From Opitutaceae bacterium (GTDB taxonomy: Bacteria > Verrucomicrobiota > Verrucomicrobiia > Opitutales > Opitutaceae): DNA of 7,836 nucleotides. The stretch's first letter is position 1. Each line of letters begins with the position of its first letter. Positions 6,174 to 7,836 of this stretch are shown piece after piece. A model generated the notes under the pieces. That model was not told the DNA's origin and made no database searches. It worked only from the letters and a program-made list of their open reading frames with translations. The stretch spans positions 1 to 7,836 of the forward strand of contig JADLBI010000295.1 of NCBI GenBank assembly GCA_020847775.1, written 5' to 3'. The position numbers were made by a program, and so were the translations under genes.

Positions 6174-6194
6174 AATGTTCGTATTACGAACATT
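6174..6194. repeat. 21-bp perfect palindrome, copy 1
   Basis: Arms AATGTTCGTA and its exact complement flank a single central T. An identical 21-bp core recurs 65 bases downstream (centre 6184 to centre 6249). It begins right after the IS remnant ends. Its length, symmetry and duplication suggest a binding site for a dimeric regulator. Confidence 0.85.
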
Positions 6195-6237
6195 GACGTC
6201 ACGTGCTCACCCGAGGGCTACATCAAAACAATCGCGT

Positions 6238-6260
6238 GAATGTTCGTATTACGAACATTC
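6238..6260. promoter_or_regulatory. 23-bp perfect palindrome, copy 2 (likely operator of the glycoside hydrolase gene)
   Basis: The same core as copy 1, extended by one G:C pair to 11-bp arms around a central T. It ends 93 bases before the chosen start of the glycoside hydrolase gene. Two identical sites 65 bp apart, about six helical turns, fit a repressor or activator that binds both or loops DNA. I cannot identify convincing promoter boxes; a TTGACG (6193-6198) between the copies lacks a good partner. The regulator family is unknown; odd-centred palindromes of this size are used by several families, including IclR and GntR types. Confidence 0.6.
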
Positions 6261-6353
6261 GCCTCGATCCAAACCGCCGGGGTCAGGCCGCAGGCGTGGC
6301 GCTTGCCCTCGACACTGGCGGGCCGTGGGGCTACGGTGACGGGTGCTTTCGCC

Positions 6354-7568
6354 ATGGACATGCCCGCCCAGGTTTCCTCGATTCGCCCTACCGTCGCCGC
6401 GCGCCCGCTGATCGACCGCTACGATCCGCGCGAGCAGCTCGCACCGCGCCGGCTCACGCTCGCGATGTGGGACCAGGCGTATCTCTTGCGCCACGGGCCA
6501 GGCGGGAGCTTCGCCGACTGGGGCCGCGTGCTCGATGAGACGGTCGAGCGCGGCTACAACACCGTGCGGCTCGACCCGATGCCGCAGTGGCTCGACCTCG
6601 GCCAGCCCGACCGCGAGCTGCATTGGCCGGACCCGCAGTCTCCCTACCAGCCGTGGTGCTGGAACACCGCGGTCACCGCGCCGGCCGGCCGCTGGCTGAT
6701 CGAGTTCATGGAACAGCTCCTCGCGCGCCCCGCGCTGCACTACACGCTCAGCGCGTGGTGGTTTGGCCTCGATCCCGCGCACGCCATGAAGGGCCCCGCG
6801 CCCCTCCGTGTGCCAGCCACCCACACCGAGGGCGCCGAGATGTGGGCGGCGATGCTCGCCACGTGGCAGCGCCGTTTCGGGTTCGACCGCCTCGTCTATG
6901 TCGATCTCGCCAACGAGGTGCCGTATTTCTTCCCCGGGTTCCTCGACCGGCTGAAGAAAAGCACCGGCCTCGATTGGGGGACGGCGGGGGCGTTCACGAC
7001 CGAGCAGGCCGCCGCCATCGCCGCCGAAATCAATCCCGCGCTCGCGCTCTTGCGGCGCGAGTTTCCCGAGCTGCGCTTCACCGCCTCGATCCATGGCGAC
7101 CTGCGCTGGCTCGACGTGCCGCTGGAGCTGGACTGCCTCGACGTGCATTTTTACGCCGATGCCGACGCCCGCTGGGCGCAGCGCACGAAGTTCCACGAGC
7201 ACATGGCCTCTTTTTTTCAGCGCGCCGACTGGCATGCCGACTACTCGGACCGCTGCCGCAAGACCGCCGCCGCCGTTGCGCCGATGCTGCGCCAGCGCCA
7301 GCGGGCGAAACTCCGGCGTTTCGTCGACTGGTCCGCCGAGCGCGGCATGCCGCTCACGACCAGCGAGTCTTGGGCGGCGTGGTATGCCTTTGACAGCCCG
7401 GACCTCGACTGGGGCTGGCTGCTCGAATGGGCGGCGTGGAGCGTGGAGGACGCGATTGACGCGGGCATGTGGGGCTGGACGCCGCACAATTACCTGCAGC
7501 CGCACTTCGCCAACTGGCGCGACGTCGCCTGGCACCGCCGCCTCACCGACCGGTTTTTGCAAAGCTGA
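6354..7568 (+). CDS. Cellulase-like TIM-barrel glycoside hydrolase
   Basis: The 404-residue protein looks like a (beta/alpha)8 glycoside hydrolase of the cellulase-like, clan GH-A kind. RRLTLAMWDQAYL (32-44) forms the first strand region and GYNTVRLDPMPQW (67-79) the second. YVDLANEVP (182-190) carries an Asn-Glu pair (N187-E188), the usual acid/base position. DCLDVHFY (260-267) is a later strand. TTSESWAAW (335-343) carries E338 as probable nucleophile, and WGWTPHNY (373-380) closes the barrel. Many tryptophans suit a carbohydrate cleft. There is no signal peptide, so it probably acts in the cytoplasm on imported oligosaccharides; the substrate is unknown. I chose the ATG at 6354 because upstream sequence, open to an ATG at 6240 inside the palindrome, looks non-coding; an ATG at 6360 is also possible. 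No good Shine-Dalgarno is seen. It is very GC-rich (41 of 60 in 6841-6900). No transporter or regulator gene is adjacent within the window. Confidence 0.8.
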   Translation: MDMPAQVSSIRPTVAARPLIDRYDPREQLAPRRLTLAMWDQAYLLRHGPGGSFADWGRVLDETVERGYNTVRLDPMPQWLDLGQPDRELHWPDPQSPYQPWCWNTAVTAPAGRWLIEFMEQLLARPALHYTLSAWWFGLDPAHAMKGPAPLRVPATHTEGAEMWAAMLATWQRRFGFDRLVYVDLANEVPYFFPGFLDRLKKSTGLDWGTAGAFTTEQAAAIAAEINPALALLRREFPELRFTASIHGDLRWLDVPLELDCLDVHFYADADARWAQRTKFHEHMASFFQRADWHADYSDRCRKTAAAVAPMLRQRQRAKLRRFVDWSAERGMPLTTSESWAAWYAFDSPDLDWGWLLEWAAWSVEDAIDAGMWGWTPHNYLQPHFANWRDVAWHRRLTDRFLQS

Positions 7569-7755
7569 CGCGTTCGCCCGAACCGCAGCCCCAACGACCG
7601 GTTTTTAGTTTCGTCGGCCAGACTCTGCCCGCAGGTTCTGGGGATTGCGTCGCAGCGGATACCGGCGGGGTGATCGTCGTTATCGCCCGAGTCACCGGCA
7701 AGCATCTGGGTTATACCAAAGTCCCTAATCTTTTGGACTATGTCATGGAAGCAAT
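7569..7755. other. Gene-free region after the glycoside hydrolase gene
   Basis: No supported gene or terminator is visible. The 12-mer CGACCGGTTTTT occurs twice, at the end of the hydrolase gene (7547-7558) and at 7595-7606, which may be a small duplication. An open plus-strand frame passes through but resembles nothing I recognise. Confidence 0.4.
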
Positions 7756-7823
7756 GGTAGGGACGGTTATCCTTAACCGTCCTTTGGGAGCGAACCGGGC
7801 GGTTGGGGACAACCGCCCCTACC
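7756..7823. repeat. Nested REP-like palindromic repeat
   Basis: Two adjacent hairpins sit inside an outer pairing. Hairpin A has 9-bp arms GGACGGTTA with complement (7761-7782, loop TCCT). Hairpin B has 9-bp arms GGGCGGTTG with complement (7797-7818, loop GGGA). GGTAGG (7756-7761) pairs with CCTACC (7818-7823) around both. The two hairpins are related in sequence (GG-x-CGGTT), which suggests a duplicated unit. Such clover-shaped intergenic palindromes are typical of dispersed REP-type repeats; whether it is dispersed in this genome cannot be seen here. No T-run follows on the plus strand, so it is not a standard terminator. Confidence 0.75.
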
Positions 7824-7836
7824 TCAAATGACCCAA

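Noticed and set aside
6240..6353. Longer start for the hydrolase at 6240
   Set aside because: That ATG lies inside the duplicated palindrome and the 38 extra residues do not look like a signal peptide or part of the barrel.
6249..7562. A 437-codon open frame on the minus strand opposite the hydrolase gene
   Set aside because: Its arginine- and glycine-rich translation is typical of the reverse of a high-GC gene; the plus strand has the hydrolase motifs.
7547..7606. Repeated CGACCGGTTTTT as a pair of terminators
   Set aside because: No adequate stem precedes either T-run, so it is at most a short duplication.
1..7836. CRISPR array, tRNA or rRNA genes
   Set aside because: No regularly spaced direct repeats and no tRNA- or rRNA-like sequence were seen on either strand by eye.

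Overview
The window looks like chromosomal DNA from a GC-rich Verrucomicrobia-type bacterium, possibly Opitutaceae. That placement is inference. It rests on the housekeeping pair at the left end, mostly weak Shine-Dalgarno sequences, a VapC-type remnant and a clover-shaped palindromic repeat at the right end. No rRNA, tRNA or marker gene settles it. All identities come from reading motifs by eye; no database search was run.

Left (1-725): two minus-strand RNA-handling genes. An RRM/glycine-rich RNA-binding protein (174-569) is followed by a strong intrinsic terminator (98-142) and then the first 27 codons of a DEAD-box RNA helicase that runs off the left edge. Both families act on structured RNA and are often cold-responsive.

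Left-centre (about 640-1380): a decayed region with no intact gene. It holds the C-terminal end of a VapC-type PIN-domain toxin and a short sequence resembling an IS481-type element end.

Centre (1381-5725): a minus-strand defence cassette. A gamma-class N6-adenine DNA methyltransferase overlaps by 14 bases a BsuBI/PstI-family restriction endonuclease, together a type II system predicted to act on CTGCAG. After 98 untranslated bases comes a 586-residue SIR2-domain protein. It has a recognisable NAD-binding/NADase-type N-terminal half and a C-terminal half I cannot assign. The likely logic is restriction as first line and NAD depletion as backup. The three-gene association is the most promising candidate here for a little-described system.

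Right-centre (5726-6260): a possible control region for the cassette with inverted repeats, a broken IS481-family transposase start, and two copies of a near-perfect 21-23 bp palindrome 65 bp apart.

Right (6354-7836): a very GC-rich plus-strand gene for a cellulase-like TIM-barrel glycoside hydrolase, probably cytoplasmic and possibly controlled through the twin palindromes. A gene-free tail follows, ending in a nested palindromic (REP-like) repeat.
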